Origin: a virus
Virus record (IMG/VR): IMGVR_UViG_3300037010_000712
Coordinates: 1 to 29,994 of that record
Strand: one strand, 5' to 3'
Length of the DNA: 29,994 nucleotides
Each line of letters opens with the position of its first letter. The stretch's first letter is position 1. The notes under the pieces are model-generated. The model saw only the letters and a list, made by a program, of their open reading frames with translations, ran no database searches and was not told the origin of the DNA. A program made the position numbers and the translations under genes. Below are positions 15,997-23,514 of the stretch, piece by piece.

Positions 15997-17384
15997 GCTG
16001 ACCTCATAAAGGAAGGAAGTTGTACTTTTGTGGAAGCGTTGTATTCGTTGCTTTCCCGTCTCTGACCCAATACATCGGCCTTTACGCTATCAATAACCTC
16101 GGCGGCAAGCGCATCAGCCATCGCCATTGCGTCTTTCTCTTTGCGCCTCAGATTTGAGACTATGCTGCCCTCTTGCTCGCTGGCAAAGATATGAACGTGA
16201 ACATCGCGCTTTTGCCCAAATCTCCAGCAACGGCGAACGGCCTGATAGTAGGATTCCCAAGAGTCGGTTACTCCGACGAATCCAACATTCCGGCAGTGTT
16301 GCCAGTTAAGACCCCATCCAGCGATTGATGGTTTCGTGACAAGCACGCGTATCTTCCCGGCAGCGAAATCGATTAGCTTGCGTTCCTTATCTGTCGCAGT
16401 GTCAGAGCCGCGTATCTCTACTGCATCAGGAATCGCGGCCCGCAAGGCATCTCCTTCGGCATTAAGGTCGCACCAGATGATCCACGGCTCATCACTGTCA
16501 TTCACAATGTTGGCACACGCCCTGACTCGCGCATCAAGACTATCCTTTCGAGCGTTCCTGCGCTCCATTAGGTCGGTCGCCTCCAGCGCGAACAACATCC
16601 CCGGCGTAACAGTGGAGTTGTCGGCTTTTACCGTGTGCTGGTGAACATGCAGCGGAGGCAGTATGTACGCGCTCGCGTCAAACCCCAAATCCGCCGGGCT
16701 GCGTAACATCGCGCCCCAAGTCGCCACCCATTGCCAGAACGCATGCTTTGCATGCCCCTTCAGTCGCCAAGTCTGGGTCTCACCGCCATCGTGAACAAAG
16801 AACTCCGCCAGCATTTCGGCGCGCGACCTAATACCGAGAAACTCTGCGTGTGTGCCAAGTTCTGTCCAGTCATTGGGCGCTGGGGTCGCAGTAGCGCAGA
16901 GCCGGTATGGCGTGCGAGCAAACGCATCTAGCAATGATTGGAGCGTCTTGCTGTTGTGGTGCTTGATGATGCTGGATTCATCGAGCACAACAGCGCCGAA
17001 TCGACCGGTGTCGAACTTGTGCAATCTGTCGTAGTTGGTGATTGTGATACCAGGCTTGACCTCGCTTTCATCATGCGCATGATTCACTGTGATTCCCACT
17101 GACTCCGCCTCGGCCGCCGTTTGCTGCGCTACTGCAAGCGGGGCAAGAATTAGCACGTCATGACCTTCCTCCATGTGAACCGCGTTGGCCCACGCTATTT
17201 GCATGCGCGTCTTCCCAAGCCCCGTGTCGGCGAAAATGGCTGCACGCCCACGGCGTAGTGCCCACCGCACAAGCGCTATCTGGTGCGGAAACAGTCCGTC
17301 AATGAGCGGCAGGTCTAGCGTGATTCCTACAGGCGGAATCGCCGCCAACTTTGTGCGCACAAACTCGGTATAGCTGTCATCCAT
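15993..17384 (-). CDS. SNF2-type DEAD/DEAH helicase
   Basis: A 463-aa superfamily 2 helicase. Start ATG at 17384 follows GGAG with seven-base spacing and overlaps the preceding stop; the longer frame upstream lies in other genes. Motifs: Walker A ADTGLGKTRMQ at about 52-62, DESS (motif II) in VVLDESSIIKHHNSKT, TATPAPND (motif III), and QAVRRCWRFGQKRDVHVH (motif VI) near 390. Such phage helicases are associated with replication or recombination; coupling to a methyltransferase suggests shared use, for example in access to DNA or in anti-restriction. The functional link is inferred. Confidence 0.85.
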   Translation of the reverse strand: MDDSYTEFVRTKLAAIPPVGITLDLPLIDGLFPHQIALVRWALRRGRAAIFADTGLGKTRMQIAWANAVHMEEGHDVLILAPLAVAQQTAAEAESVGITVNHAHDESEVKPGITITNYDRLHKFDTGRFGAVVLDESSIIKHHNSKTLQSLLDAFARTPYRLCATATPAPNDWTELGTHAEFLGIRSRAEMLAEFFVHDGGETQTWRLKGHAKHAFWQWVATWGAMLRSPADLGFDASAYILPPLHVHQHTVKADNSTVTPGMLFALEATDLMERRNARKDSLDARVRACANIVNDSDEPWIIWCDLNAEGDALRAAIPDAVEIRGSDTATDKERKLIDFAAGKIRVLVTKPSIAGWGLNWQHCRNVGFVGVTDSWESYYQAVRRCWRFGQKRDVHVHIFASEQEGSIVSNLRRKEKDAMAMADALAAEVIDSVKADVLGQRRESNEYNASTKVQLPSFMRSA

Positions 17385-17781
17385 GTGATGCTCCGTTTTC
17401 GTCACCGAGTCCATTGTCATGTTTCGATCTTGTGTGCCAATACGTAGGCGCCCACTCCATCGCGCTGGCGAACTCGATAGCGGTTTTGCCAAGAATTGCT
17501 CTTGCTCGATCTCGCGCGTATTTCTCAGCGCGGCTACCGCCAATTCCGCCAAGCATGAAGCACGCCGCAAGCTCTAATCGCTGTATCTCCGTAGCAGCGT
17601 CAATCGCTTGTTGCAACCCGGCTCGCAGTATTTCCTCAAGATGGGCGGACTTCCATGCGTCCATTTTTTCTGCCATGTACAGGCCGCCTTCGCGCACATT
17701 GATGAGCATACCAATGTATCCATCCCAAAACTTCGCTCGGTCAATTACGCTATGCTCAAGTTCTTCCAAGTCCTTGTCCAT
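17377..17781 (-). CDS. Hypothetical early protein upstream of helicase
   Basis: A 134-aa protein. The ATG at 17781 lies one base after the dUTPase stop and behind AGGGGCG, and is preferred to a TTG 21 bases upstream. The protein is helical and charged (MDKDLEELEHSVIDRAKFW, then MDAWKSAHLEEILRAGLQQA), with a small Gly-rich turn (FMLGGIGGSRAEKYARDRAR). No known domain is recognised. It ends in overlap with the helicase start, so expression is coupled. Confidence 0.6.
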   Translation of the reverse strand: MDKDLEELEHSVIDRAKFWDGYIGMLINVREGGLYMAEKMDAWKSAHLEEILRAGLQQAIDAATEIQRLELAACFMLGGIGGSRAEKYARDRARAILGKTAIEFASAMEWAPTYWHTRSKHDNGLGDENGASHG

Positions 17782-17782
17782 T

Positions 17783-18232
17783 TCACGCCCCTGTGCTTCC
17801 AAACCCGCCAGACCCGCGCTCCGTCTCCGTCAATTCGTCCGATTCCTCGAACTCAAGCCGAGGGACTTCGCAGACAAACGCTTGCGCGATCCTGTCGCCG
17901 GGCTTGATAAGCAGCGGCTCGTTGTCGCCACCAGGCCAGCATCTCAGTAGCACCTTCACCTCGCCTCGGTAGTCAGAATCAATGACACCCTGGAACGCTT
18001 CGACTCCGTGAGCGAAGGCAAGTCCGCTTCTAGGCGCGAGCCGCATCATGTATCCTGGAGGAATCTCAAACGCCAGACCTGTGCCGACAACAATCTGGCT
18101 CCACGGATATAAACATCCGTCATACCTATCGTCGTGAACCGTCGCCGCGTACAGGTCAAAGCACGCCGCCCCATCGGTCGCATAGACCGGCATCCTGGCC
18201 TCCGGGTGCATCCGTTTCACTTTGATCTTCAT
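17783..18232 (-). CDS. dut: dUTP diphosphatase (trimeric dUTPase)
   Basis: A 149-aa protein with all five dUTPase motifs in order: ATDGAACFDL (I), APRSGLA (II), GVIDSDYRGEV (III), KPGDRIAQ (IV) and RGSGGFGSTG (V). It hydrolyses dUTP to dUMP and pyrophosphate, keeping uracil out of phage DNA and supplying dTMP precursors. A small insert between motifs I and II (HDDRYDGCLYPW) and another before IV (RCWPGGDNEPLL) are longer than in the bacterial enzyme. The stop is one base from the next start. Active-site residues look intact. Confidence 0.95.
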   Translation of the reverse strand: MKIKVKRMHPEARMPVYATDGAACFDLYAATVHDDRYDGCLYPWSQIVVGTGLAFEIPPGYMMRLAPRSGLAFAHGVEAFQGVIDSDYRGEVKVLLRCWPGGDNEPLLIKPGDRIAQAFVCEVPRLEFEESDELTETERGSGGFGSTGA

Positions 18233-18234
18233 GT

Positions 18235-18798
18235 CTACTCCTTCGTAGCAGATTTATTCGAGCGCTGTTCGCCAGCGTTCTTGTCTATCTGCATGAAAAT
18301 CCTGTCAATTTTCTCGCCGACTGCGCGAAGTTTTTCAATACTAGCCACTTGTTCGTTTGATAGCACATCAATTCTGACGCCGCATACATGAGCGCCGAAT
18401 ATAAAGTCTTTACTGCGCATCGGGAAAAGCCTAAACATGCTGTGAAGGTGCGAAAAGTTATGCCAGCTTGGCCTGCGCTTGCTGAAAACAAACTTGTAAA
18501 GCGATTCTGCATCTTCAGCATGAATGATAGTGATGGCTTTCATTCTTATGAATCTGGCAAGAACATGCTCCGAGTAATGACATTTGCCACCATATTTCCA
18601 AGAGCGGAAATGCCCTGACCCAAGCATCACGCAGGGGAAATGCCCCTCCTCAAAATCAAAGTCACGCATTAGCCCGGAAACTCGTTTGACAGGATGCCTG
18701 CGATGCTTTGAATATGAACTCTCAGGTGTGAATGGCAGGCCGTCGCCATACTTGGCATACCACTCGTCAAACGTCCATTTTTTCTTTTGCGTTGGCAT
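18235..18798 (-). CDS. Hypothetical protein, AT-richer than its neighbours
   Basis: A 187-aa protein from ATG 18798; the upstream extension of the frame falls in the preceding gene. It is basic, with many His, Arg, Lys, Phe and Trp residues (MPTQKKKWTFDEWYAKYGDG, HFRSWKYGGKCHYSEHVLA, RRPSWHNFSHLHSMF) and an unusual number of histidines. No family is recognised; a nucleic-acid-binding role is a guess. By eye its GC content is lower than that of surrounding genes, suggesting later arrival. The start overlaps the previous gene by 32 bases. Confidence 0.6.
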   Translation of the reverse strand: MPTQKKKWTFDEWYAKYGDGLPFTPESSYSKHRRHPVKRVSGLMRDFDFEEGHFPCVMLGSGHFRSWKYGGKCHYSEHVLARFIRMKAITIIHAEDAESLYKFVFSKRRPSWHNFSHLHSMFRLFPMRSKDFIFGAHVCGVRIDVLSNEQVASIEKLRAVGEKIDRIFMQIDKNAGEQRSNKSATKE

Positions 18799-19030
18799 CA
18801 ACACATTCCTCGTCTCGGTCGTAAAGGTGCACCGGTTCGAGTTTTCCGGCCCCATGCTTTGCCCGAGCATGCGCATACTTGATCTCCATGTTGATCGTGT
18901 TGTAAATCTGCTGCGCGTAGTTACACACAGCTTTAGCCGTGCTTGACTCACGCATACCTTGCGCAGTTGCGATCATTTCTTCGATCAGGAACGCTCGAAG
19001 ATCGGCAGTTGTTTTGATTCTCGTGCTCAT
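18767..19030 (-). CDS. Small conserved early phage protein
   Basis: An 87-aa protein from ATG 19030 (an alternative TTG lies at 19042). It is helical, with the pattern STRIKTTADLRAFLIEEMI, then AVCNYAQQIYNTINMEIKYA. I recognise this layout from small proteins in early operons of many phages but know of no function. The C-terminus is charged and overlaps the next gene. A weak GAGTGAT is the only ribosome-binding candidate. Confidence 0.6.
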   Translation of the reverse strand: MSTRIKTTADLRAFLIEEMIATAQGMRESSTAKAVCNYAQQIYNTINMEIKYAHARAKHGAGKLEPVHLYDRDEECVDANAKEKMDV

Positions 19031-19094
19031 GTCATCACTCAATTGAAATACTTCACAGATTCAAGATCAATTTGTAGCTAGCCGTTCACGGTCG

Positions 19095-19397
19095 TCATTC
19101 CGGCTCGCCGCACAGGATCGTCACCCCGTAGGTTTCAACCCCGTACCTGTTTGGCTTTGCCACCACGCACCCGTCGGCCTTGAGCTTGTTCAGCGCCCTG
19201 GTGATTGATCGAGTCCAATGCTCGCCGTCAGGGTCGATCTCGCGCAGATGGTCAATCAGCTCGCGCGCGCTCCAATAGCCACCTTCATCTCGCAGCGTCA
19301 GCCAGATCGCGCGCCTGCGATCGCGGGCATCCATCGCCATGCGCTGCTTCCAGCCAGGAAGTTGTCGCTGCCGTTCGATTGCATCGGCAGTGCTCAT
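19095..19397 (-). CDS. Winged-helix-like DNA-binding protein
   Basis: A 100-aa protein from ATG 19397, coupled to the previous gene by ATGA. A basic helix (KQRMAMDARDRRRAIWLTL) is followed by a winged-helix-like unit (SARELIDHLREIDPD, then WTRSITRALNKLKADGCVVA and a predicted wing VAKPNRYGVETYGV). This fits a small transcription regulator or replication accessory protein. The in-frame extension upstream to 19700 is antisense or overlapping artefact. Target unknown. Confidence 0.65.
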   Translation of the reverse strand: MSTADAIERQRQLPGWKQRMAMDARDRRRAIWLTLRDEGGYWSARELIDHLREIDPDGEHWTRSITRALNKLKADGCVVAKPNRYGVETYGVTILCGEPE

Positions 19398-19915
19398 GGC
19401 TCTACCTCCAGCCGGTACACCTGCTGCCGCTGCATGCGTATCGCGACCTCGCGCAGCGCAAGCTCCATCTGACGCGGCGTCGAGTTGGCGACAAGCTGGT
19501 CGTGAATGTCGAGCATCGTCGCAAGCGCCTGAAGCTCCGGCCCTGTTGCGACCATGCGACCGGTGCGCATGCCGCGTGCTTGAATGTGCATTAGGGCTTC
19601 CTGTGCGTCCTGCACGACGGGCACTAGGAAGTCCGCTTCGCTCGCGGCGCGACCGTCGCGCTTTGCTACCTTGTCGATCTGTTCCGCCCGCACGAGGCAA
19701 ACATTGGCGATGATGGCGAGCGTGTCGAAGTCCCCGGCTTCTTCGCTGGCTGTGCCGGTACGAAGCGCCTCATACGCCATATGCCCAGGCAGTTGCAGCT
19801 TTGTTTGCTCGGCTTCATCAAACGCAATGCATCCCGAGATTGCACGCAGCGGCGCGGTTGGAGACGCTTCCCATCGGCGTTTCTGCGGGCGCTTCTTTGT
19901 CCGTCCAGCCATCAT
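19394..19915 (-). CDS. Hypothetical early protein
   Basis: A 173-aa protein (start ATG at 19915 or 19912). The basic N-terminus (GRTKKRPQKRRWEASP) precedes a helical body (about 55-165) with no recognised motif. Similar proteins occur in recombination-replication regions of phages from Gram-negative hosts. Both start and stop overlap neighbours by four or fewer bases, so it is translated within the coupled run. A nucleic-acid-binding role would fit the basic N-terminus, but nothing firmer can be said. Confidence 0.6.
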   Translation of the reverse strand: MMAGRTKKRPQKRRWEASPTAPLRAISGCIAFDEAEQTKLQLPGHMAYEALRTGTASEEAGDFDTLAIIANVCLVRAEQIDKVAKRDGRAASEADFLVPVVQDAQEALMHIQARGMRTGRMVATGPELQALATMLDIHDQLVANSTPRQMELALREVAIRMQRQQVYRLEVEP

Positions 19916-20163
19916 TCGCTCCCAACCTGCTTCAGTTCAATCAGCTTTTCCAGGTAGTGCATGGCCTTTTTCAAATCCTGCACTGCATCACCCTTGCGAC
20001 CAGCCCGTGCGAGATACTTGATCGCGTTTCCGCGCAGGAATCCATCGAATTCCGCAGCGCTCATCCACGACTGCATCGCAGACCACGGCTGCACCGCAAG
20101 TTCCTTATAGTGGTCTCCGCCGATCTGGTATGCGTCTGCCGCAAACCGTTCACGCTCAGTCAT
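19912..20163 (-). CDS. DUF3310 protein (nucleotide kinase-like phage family)
   Basis: An 83-aa protein with the DUF3310 pattern: IGGDHYKELAVQPWSAMQSW, GNAIKYLARAGRKGDAVQDL, then KKAMHYLEKLIEL. The family is widespread in phages and often annotated as nucleotide kinase-like, although activity has rarely been shown. It is coupled to both neighbours. In this operon it would fit nucleotide metabolism along with dUTPase. Confidence 0.85.
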   Translation of the reverse strand: MTERERFAADAYQIGGDHYKELAVQPWSAMQSWMSAAEFDGFLRGNAIKYLARAGRKGDAVQDLKKAMHYLEKLIELKQVGSE

Positions 20164-20561
20164 TCGATCACCTCCACGCTCCCATCCTTGTGATACAGCC
20201 TATTACCAACCCGGCTCGGCAGTGAAAACGCGGCCATACGAGCATTAGGAATTCCAGGAATCTTGAGCAAGTCTGCCCCGTCGTAAACATCACGGCTCGA
20301 TGCGTTGACCAACGTCCGCGCTTCTGCGAAGTCTGCGCTTTCCTTCGGATCGGACGCTCGTCTCGTCGATACCGTATATCGCCCGCCTGCACCTTTGGTC
20401 ATAGAAATCAGGCCCAACCCGCTCATTGCTCGCAGTTCTTCCCTGATGATCTCAAGCTTGCCTCCGACGGCTTCCGCTACTTGCTTGATCGTCGCGTCAC
20501 CAAGGCGGTCAATGAACGCTATGCATCGGCGCTGGAGTTCAGTGAGTTCCCCTCGGCTCAT
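20160..20561 (-). CDS. Winged-helix regulator-like protein
   Basis: A 133-aa protein. Residues 1-65 show a winged-helix pattern (LQRRCIAFIDRLGDATIKQV, AEAVGGKLEIIREELRAMSG, then LGLISMTKGAGGRYTV as wing). The C-terminal half (about 75-133) is a small unknown domain. It is coupled to recT (ATGA overlap) and to the DUF3310 gene. It is probably a DNA-binding early protein; whether it regulates transcription is not known. Confidence 0.65.
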   Translation of the reverse strand: MSRGELTELQRRCIAFIDRLGDATIKQVAEAVGGKLEIIREELRAMSGLGLISMTKGAGGRYTVSTRRASDPKESADFAEARTLVNASSRDVYDGADLLKIPGIPNARMAAFSLPSRVGNRLYHKDGSVEVIE

Positions 20562-21469
20562 GGTTGCTTGTCCTCATCTGCATCAAACTCCGCAGTCCAG
20601 TCGTCATGCTGCGCTGCTGTGGAGCTTGCGCTTTGCTCCGTAGGACCTTGCGAGTCAACCTGCTGCGGATGTTCCAAGACTTCCCCGGTCTCAGCATCAG
20701 CCGTCATTGCCGTGAGCGCGTTGTCCTGCGGAATCCCGATCTCAGCGCGCTCGTCTGCGTCGATTGCTGTTGCGAGTTCGATGCTGATCGGAAGCCACTT
20801 GAACAGGCGGCGGGTCACTGTCTTGAGCGCCATCGCCTCAAAATGCGTCACCCACGGCACGCTCGACCCGGCGCGGGACTGCGCACGCACAGCCTCGACC
20901 TCGCGTCGAGACATGACTTCAAATTGCACACCGCCGTCCTTGAGCTTTGCGACCGCGTACACAAACCGCAGCTTGTCCGGCTGCACCCGGTTTGGGTTGT
21001 CGAAGTCGGGGACGTGGCGCAGGTTGCTATCGAGTCCAAGCGACACCTCGAACGCGTCTCCTTCGTACACCGGGCGAGCTTCGATGCTCACGATCTGCCC
21101 GCTGCGGCGGGCCAGGTCGATCATTCCCCGGTAGCCAACGATGAACTGAACCTCTGTGCGGTTGGCCTTGCGGTTTTCAAACGGTATCAGGTACGCATGC
21201 CCAAGCGGTCCTCCAGGCTCCAGCCCAAGCTGAGCGCAGGTCATGAGCGCCCCGAGGAAGCTGGTTTGGTCGCAGCGTGCGAGCGCCGGGTTCTTCCGCA
21301 CCTCGGTCAATGCCACGCGCGCCAGGCGCTCGGCGGTGACGTGCTTCGGAAGAGCAAGCTGCATCTGAGCCTTGATCTTCGGATCGGTCAGCAACGCTGC
21401 GATGTCGTTGGCTGGCTTGCGGGTTGCGGGCGCTTGGCCCGTGACGGCGGCTTTGAGGGTGGTTGCCAT
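20558..21469 (-). CDS. recT: RecT single-strand annealing protein
   Basis: A 303-aa protein with the RecT family core: CAQLGLEPGGPLGHAYLIPF, EVQFIVGYRGMIDLARRSG, then WVTHFEAMALKTVTRRLFKW and a predicted central domain at about 65-225. RecT binds single-stranded DNA and anneals complementary strands, working with the 5'-3' exonuclease encoded just upstream. The acidic C-terminal tail (about 245-303, ending in EFDADEDKQP) is typical of annealases and often contacts SSB or the nuclease. The ATG lies one base after the exonuclease stop. Confidence 0.93.
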   Translation of the reverse strand: MATTLKAAVTGQAPATRKPANDIAALLTDPKIKAQMQLALPKHVTAERLARVALTEVRKNPALARCDQTSFLGALMTCAQLGLEPGGPLGHAYLIPFENRKANRTEVQFIVGYRGMIDLARRSGQIVSIEARPVYEGDAFEVSLGLDSNLRHVPDFDNPNRVQPDKLRFVYAVAKLKDGGVQFEVMSRREVEAVRAQSRAGSSVPWVTHFEAMALKTVTRRLFKWLPISIELATAIDADERAEIGIPQDNALTAMTADAETGEVLEHPQQVDSQGPTEQSASSTAAQHDDWTAEFDADEDKQP

Positions 21470-21470
21470 G

Positions 21471-22601
21471 TCAAATCTCCTTGATGAGGAACCGGCGCGA
21501 GCCGGGGGTTTCGGTGGCGTGTGCGGCGATCAGGTCAGCAGGCGCGTGCAGCGCTGCTGCGACTTCTTTCCAATCGATGCGGCGGTTCTTCTTGGATGCT
21601 TTCCAGGTCACAAGCAGCTTGCCGTGGAGCGTGAGCGCAGAACGTTCGCCAAGGGCCAGCTTGATCCGCTCGGCTGCGGCCTCGTAATCGGCCTCAGCTT
21701 GCGCGATGCGTGCCTTCGCCTCACGCGCAGCGTTGTATGCCGCAAGCAGGTCATCAGTGGCCTCGATGAACTCTCCGTTGTCAGCCGGAAATAGGCTCTC
21801 CACGTCCTTGGCATTGGCAGGCTCGGGCGGCTTGCGCGTCAGTACGTGCTGGTGCCAAAACTCGTGCGCACGCTCCAGCATTGCGGCGATGGTCTCGTCG
21901 TCCCGATGGATGCGACGGATCACCATCCTCTGACCGCCGATCAGGGCGGCGACATCTGCCCATGCCCGACCCGTGATTGCCATGTACCACATGACTTGGG
22001 CTTGGTAGTGAACAGGCACAGCATCCTCATCACCGTCACGACCCCAATCGCCGGACTTGTAGGCGCTTGCAGTCTTTACCTCTAGCAGCCCAGATGCACC
22101 TAGCAGCGTTCCGCCGTCGTCTGCCACGCGCACGCGGCTACCGGGCGAGACGACGGCGCGGTCGATATTGGCAATTGCCCACTCATGCTCCGGATGCCGA
22201 AGGATGCGGTTGACGCGCTGCACGGCGTTACCTGTACGCTCGCTGTACTCGCGGGCCACCACATCCTCCAGCAGCGTTCCCCAGCGCACCGCCTCAGCGT
22301 TTCCGATCGCGTCTTCGGTCGATTGGCCGGTCTTGTCGAGCCACACATCAACCGCCGTATTCCAGGGCGACAGGCCCAGGATGGCCGCGATGTCGGAGCC
22401 GCCGATTCCGCTGCGGCGCTTGGCGAGCCATTCGTCGCGGGCGTTGGTGGTGATCGGGTTGCGTTCGCTCGATGCTTCAGCATCGGCGACTTGAGTCAAA
22501 GCAATCTCATGGCCTTGATGTGCCGCAAGCCGTTGACCTTCGGCGAACGCTTGCAAGCAGTTTGAAAAAACAGGGTGAAGGTTATTCACAGTTGCCTCCA
22601 T
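21471..22601 (-). CDS. YqaJ-type viral exonuclease (recombinase)
   Basis: A 376-aa protein with the YqaJ/lambda-exonuclease fold: GIGGSDIAAILGLSPW at 65-80, Glu112 in WGTLLEDVVAREY, Asp147 in IANIDRAVV, Glu174-Val-Lys176 in GLLEVKTASAY, and Gln200 to Tyr206 in VHYQAQVMWYM. These are the metal-binding and catalytic positions of the PD-(D/E)XK fold. It resects 5' strands of double-stranded DNA to give RecT its substrate. The C-terminal helical extension (about 275-330) is a coiled coil of unknown role. The start directly follows the preceding stop. Confidence 0.93.
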   Translation of the reverse strand: MEATVNNLHPVFSNCLQAFAEGQRLAAHQGHEIALTQVADAEASSERNPITTNARDEWLAKRRSGIGGSDIAAILGLSPWNTAVDVWLDKTGQSTEDAIGNAEAVRWGTLLEDVVAREYSERTGNAVQRVNRILRHPEHEWAIANIDRAVVSPGSRVRVADDGGTLLGASGLLEVKTASAYKSGDWGRDGDEDAVPVHYQAQVMWYMAITGRAWADVAALIGGQRMVIRRIHRDDETIAAMLERAHEFWHQHVLTRKPPEPANAKDVESLFPADNGEFIEATDDLLAAYNAAREAKARIAQAEADYEAAAERIKLALGERSALTLHGKLLVTWKASKKNRRIDWKEVAAALHAPADLIAAHATETPGSRRFLIKEI

Positions 22602-22841
22602 TCATGAAAATACCGATTCGATTTCTTCTTCCAGGCGCTCACGCTCGCGGCTGTTGAGCTTCTTTTCGAGCCACGGCGCTAGACGGCAACGGCGGTCAAG
22701 GACGTGGTACTCGATGTCAGGCGGTGATGGAGGTCTCCAGAAATCAGCCTCGCCACCAATGCAACCCATGTCGGCTGGAGCGAAATACTTCACACGCACC
22801 ACGCACGGGATGCCTGCCACGCGGGTTTCAATGTCCATCAT
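22602..22841 (-). CDS. Small hypothetical early protein
   Basis: A 79-aa protein. The start is ATG 22841 (or 22838), which overlaps the stop of the membrane protein gene by one base. The protein (AGIPCVVRVKYFAPADMGCI, then a Pro/Glu segment PPSPPDIEYHVLDRR and a basic helix) has no recognised fold. The C-terminus is acidic (RERERLEEEIESVF). The long upstream extension of this frame is an artefact. It sits between the membrane protein and the exonuclease. Confidence 0.6.
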   Translation of the reverse strand: MMDIETRVAGIPCVVRVKYFAPADMGCIGGEADFWRPPSPPDIEYHVLDRRCRLAPWLEKKLNSRERERLEEEIESVFS

Positions 22842-23059
22842 CACAGCCACCCAAAAGCGACAAGCACCACAACGATCACGATCATGGCGATCATGATGGC
22901 CGTCATGCGATCTTCGTTGAGAATCTCGCGCCGCCCCGAGTCTTTGCTTAGAAGCGCCCTCTGGATGATGCTCGCATCGCTGTCCATCTCGGGACGGTGT
23001 TGCGCATGGTATGCCGAGCCGATCCGCAGGCCGGTTTTGGTTGTGTAGTGCGTTTCCAT
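22841..23059 (-). CDS. Small tail-anchored membrane protein, first leftward early gene
   Basis: A 72-aa protein from ATG 23059 behind AAAGGAGCAAGGA, a much better site than the upstream in-frame ATGs. A soluble N-terminal part (about 1-48) is followed by one membrane segment (MTAIMIAMIVIVVVLVAFGW) at the extreme C-terminus. As first gene of the leftward operon it is expressed early; membrane proteins in this place often serve in superinfection exclusion or host takeover, but this is unproven. Its ribosome-binding site can pair for nine bases with the candidate small RNA at 23515-23592. Confidence 0.72.
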   Translation of the reverse strand: METHYTTKTGLRIGSAYHAQHRPEMDSDASIIQRALLSKDSGRREILNEDRMTAIMIAMIVIVVVLVAFGWL

Positions 23060-23086
23060 TCCTTGCTCCTTTGTACGCATCCTCAT

Positions 23087-23232
23087 CTCGATGCGTTGAC
23101 CGCAGTTTACACCATGATGGCCGGGAAAAGTAAACCGCAGGAAACAAAATTTGAAACAAAGTGCATCAGGACGCGCTAGCCGTGCCCGGAGTCTGGCTCC
23201 CGTCGCGCGGATGCCGCCGTATACTTGAGTCC
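23087..23232. promoter_or_regulatory. Divergent early control region
   Basis: The 146 bases between the leftward early operon and the first rightward regulator gene. A leftward promoter can be drawn as TTTACT-17-TGTAAA (about 23105-23134). Both hexamers overlap GTTTAC (23105-23110) and GTAAAC (23130-23135), so a repressor bound there would block it. On the other side, TATACT at 23220-23225 is a good -10 for the rightward gene at 23233. A Cro- or CI-like protein is expected to act here, but no operator has been proven. Confidence 0.6.
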
Positions 23233-23233
23233 A
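23220..23233 (+). promoter_or_regulatory. -10 element of rightward regulator gene, possibly leaderless
   Basis: TATACT at 23220-23225 lies seven bases before the ATG at 23233, so transcription would start at or next to the start codon. No good -35 hexamer is visible at the expected place, so an activator may be needed. This resembles lambda cI made from PRM. Confidence 0.5.
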
Positions 23234-23463
23234 TGAACGACCAACCTACAGACGAACAGATCATGACGCGCGCGCTCGATCGGTGCGGCGGCAATGCCCG
23301 CGCGCTTGCTCGCGTGCTCGATGTGAAGCCCATGCGCGTGTACAAGTGGATCGAGCGCCGACGCCTAGCCGTTCCGTGGCGCTTGTACCTGTCAGCAGTG
23401 CTTGACGATCCGGCGTGGCCGCCGAAGGACAAGCTCTCGAAAAAGAAAAACCCGCCTGGGTGA
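23233..23463 (+). CDS. Small Cro/YdaS-like regulator
   Basis: A 76-aa protein with a helix-turn-helix region (IMTRALDRCGGNARALARVL, then DVKPMRVYKWIERRRLAV) followed by a short tail rich in Lys and Pro. This resembles small Cro or YdaS-type phage repressors. The start ATG 23233 lies seven bases after a TATACT -10 and has no real ribosome-binding site, hinting at leaderless expression. It is the first rightward gene at the divergent control region, the place of cro in lambdoid phages. The stop is followed by the region of the candidate small RNA on the other strand. Confidence 0.7.
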   Translation: MNDQPTDEQIMTRALDRCGGNARALARVLDVKPMRVYKWIERRRLAVPWRLYLSAVLDDPAWPPKDKLSKKKNPPG

Positions 23464-23514
23464 GGATGCGTTGCGCGCATAGCATTGGCGGGTGTTGTTG
23501 TCTGCATTGTAGGC

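Noticed and set aside
19031-19094. Second leftward promoter in the gap within the early operon
   Set aside because: TTGATC and TTGAAT hexamers are present but no -10 lies at acceptable spacing, so I do not call it.
20564-21484. Long 306-codon frame on the plus strand across recT
   Set aside because: It is exactly antisense to a clearly recognised RecT gene, has no ribosome-binding site or family, and arises from GC-rich third positions.
23450-23493. Hairpin ACCCGCC/GGCGGGT after the first regulator as a rightward terminator
   Set aside because: The arms are 30 bases apart and the following sequence is TGTTGTTGT, not a T-run. It may fold but is not a convincing terminator.
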